Below are positions 63,755-64,000 of a stretch of DNA of 64,000 nt, one piece after another. Under the pieces are notes generated by a model that made no database searches, was not told the DNA's origin, and saw only the letters and a list, made by a program, of their open reading frames with translations. This stretch comes from Desulfogranum marinum (GTDB lineage: Bacteria; Desulfobacterota; Desulfobulbia; Desulfobulbales; Desulfobulbaceae): positions 57,239-121,238 of the forward strand of contig NZ_JAFFQD010000009.1 of NCBI RefSeq assembly GCF_016918565.1, in the 5' to 3' direction. The position numbers and the translations under genes are program-made. The first letter of the stretch is position 1, and the number at the start of each line of letters is the position of its first letter.

Positions 63755-64000
63755 CAGGATGCAAAAATGGCTTGTAGTGCCGACCTACCCCCTTGCTTTG
63801 CTGATAATATTGGGCAAGAGTAGGATATGTTTTTACGAGCAAAAAAACGTTTCAAGGATGGCAAAGAGCATCACTATTGGTCCATAGTAGAAAATCGCAG
63901 ATTGCCAAGTGGTAAAGTCAGTCAGCGGCAGGTCCTTTACCTTGGCGAGATCAACGACAGCCAAAAGGTCGGCTGGTGTAAAGCTATAGATGTCCTTGAC
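63700..64000 (+). mobile_element. IS1634-type insertion sequence, left end (partial)
   Basis: The start of a transposase gene at 63827 and its leader occupy the end of the window. The element's left boundary is not resolved. A sequence TGTAGTGCCGACCTAC near 63775 and the small repeat GTAAC...GTTAC near 63731-63748 are candidates for end or promoter structures. The right end is outside the window. Confidence 0.55.
63827..64000 (+). CDS. IS1634-family transposase, N-terminal part
   Basis: An open frame of 58 codons running off the window end. It starts MFLRAKKRFKDGKEHHYWSI and continues VENRRLPSGKVSQRQVLYLG, then EINDSQKVGW. The pattern R-x-K-R-x-K-D-G-K-x-H-x-Y-W-S-I-V-E and the QRQVLYLGEI segment are typical of the N-terminus of IS1634-group DDE transposases. 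A ribosome site (AGAGTAGGA) precedes the ATG. The catalytic DDE residues lie beyond the window. Confidence 0.8.
   Translation, partial: MFLRAKKRFKDGKEHHYWSIVENRRLPSGKVSQRQVLYLGEINDSQKVGWCKAIDVLD

Noticed and set aside
1..64000. tRNA or rRNA genes, prophage integrase and attachment sites
   Set aside because: I scanned the gaps for cloverleaf-like arms, TTCGA-type loops and integrase motifs and saw none.

Overview
This 64 kb window looks like a chromosomal segment of an anaerobic Desulfobacterota (Desulfobulbales-like) bacterium. That placement is inferred from gene content: nrfHA ammonifying nitrite reductase in H-then-A order, two TRAP transporters, many PAS/GGDEF sensory proteins, corrinoid proteins, a stand-alone FMN glutamate synthase and moderate GC. 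No rRNA, tRNA or CRISPR was found.

Layout. 0-5 kb: a GT4-type glycosyltransferase, an exported FAD amine-oxidase-like protein and a CHASE4-type diguanylate cyclase, all on the minus strand. They are followed by a decayed 640 bp stretch with a second copy of a piece of the glycosyltransferase gene and a candidate orphan cobalamin riboswitch. 5.2-19 kb: seven minus-strand genes forming a sensory block. In transcription order they are a REC-PAS-PAS-GAF-LuxR regulator, a hybrid PAS kinase, a CheB-CheR-PAS fusion, a PAS kinase, a corrinoid protein, an MtaA/UroD-like protein lacking the expected Cys zinc ligands, and a DUF1638-GGDEF fusion. 19.2-22.2 kb, divergent: a heme-oxygenase-like protein, a free-standing cobalamin-binding protein with the CarH photoreceptor signature (Wx9EH plus ExHxxG), and a PAS histidine kinase.

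22.4-35.3 kb: a locus for 5-oxoproline and probably D-glutamate. pxpABC plus a TRAP transporter lie on the minus strand. Divergent from them are a GntR regulator, a DUF2848 protein, a nitrilase-family amidase, a DUF1445 (D-glutamate cyclase family) protein, a second TRAP transporter and a winged-helix regulator. 35.4-45.4 kb: a NimA-like flavoprotein, a tripartite RND efflux system with a divergent two-component system, and a periplasmic solute-binding protein. 45.5-48.1 kb: a small ORF with an in-frame stop, and nrfHA with two mini-ORFs in its leader. 48.1-49.4 kb shows no gene.

49.4-56.4 kb: a minus-strand operon that I think is the most novel metabolic unit here. It has a LicC/PntC-like cytidylyltransferase, a CobD/HisC-like PLP enzyme (the two halves that are fused in FrbH of FR-900098 biosynthesis), a PssA-like CDP-alcohol phosphatidyltransferase, an ATP-grasp ligase, a tiny basic protein and a metallophosphoesterase. 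A broken RelA/SpoT-domain gene and a methyltransferase follow. It may build an amino-acylated phospholipid head group or another phospho-amine. 57.4-64 kb: an FMN glutamate synthase-like protein, an unusual pyruvate kinase with a long N-terminal extension and no C-terminal domain, a multi-pass permease, a Spy/CpxP-like secreted protein that seems interrupted, and the start of an IS1634-type transposase running off the window.

The best candidates for undescribed systems are the heme oxygenase/CarH-like/kinase operon set back-to-back with the corrinoid-ended signalling block (a possible B12-, light- or tetrapyrrole-sensing unit), and the cytidylyltransferase/PLP/PssA/ATP-grasp operon.
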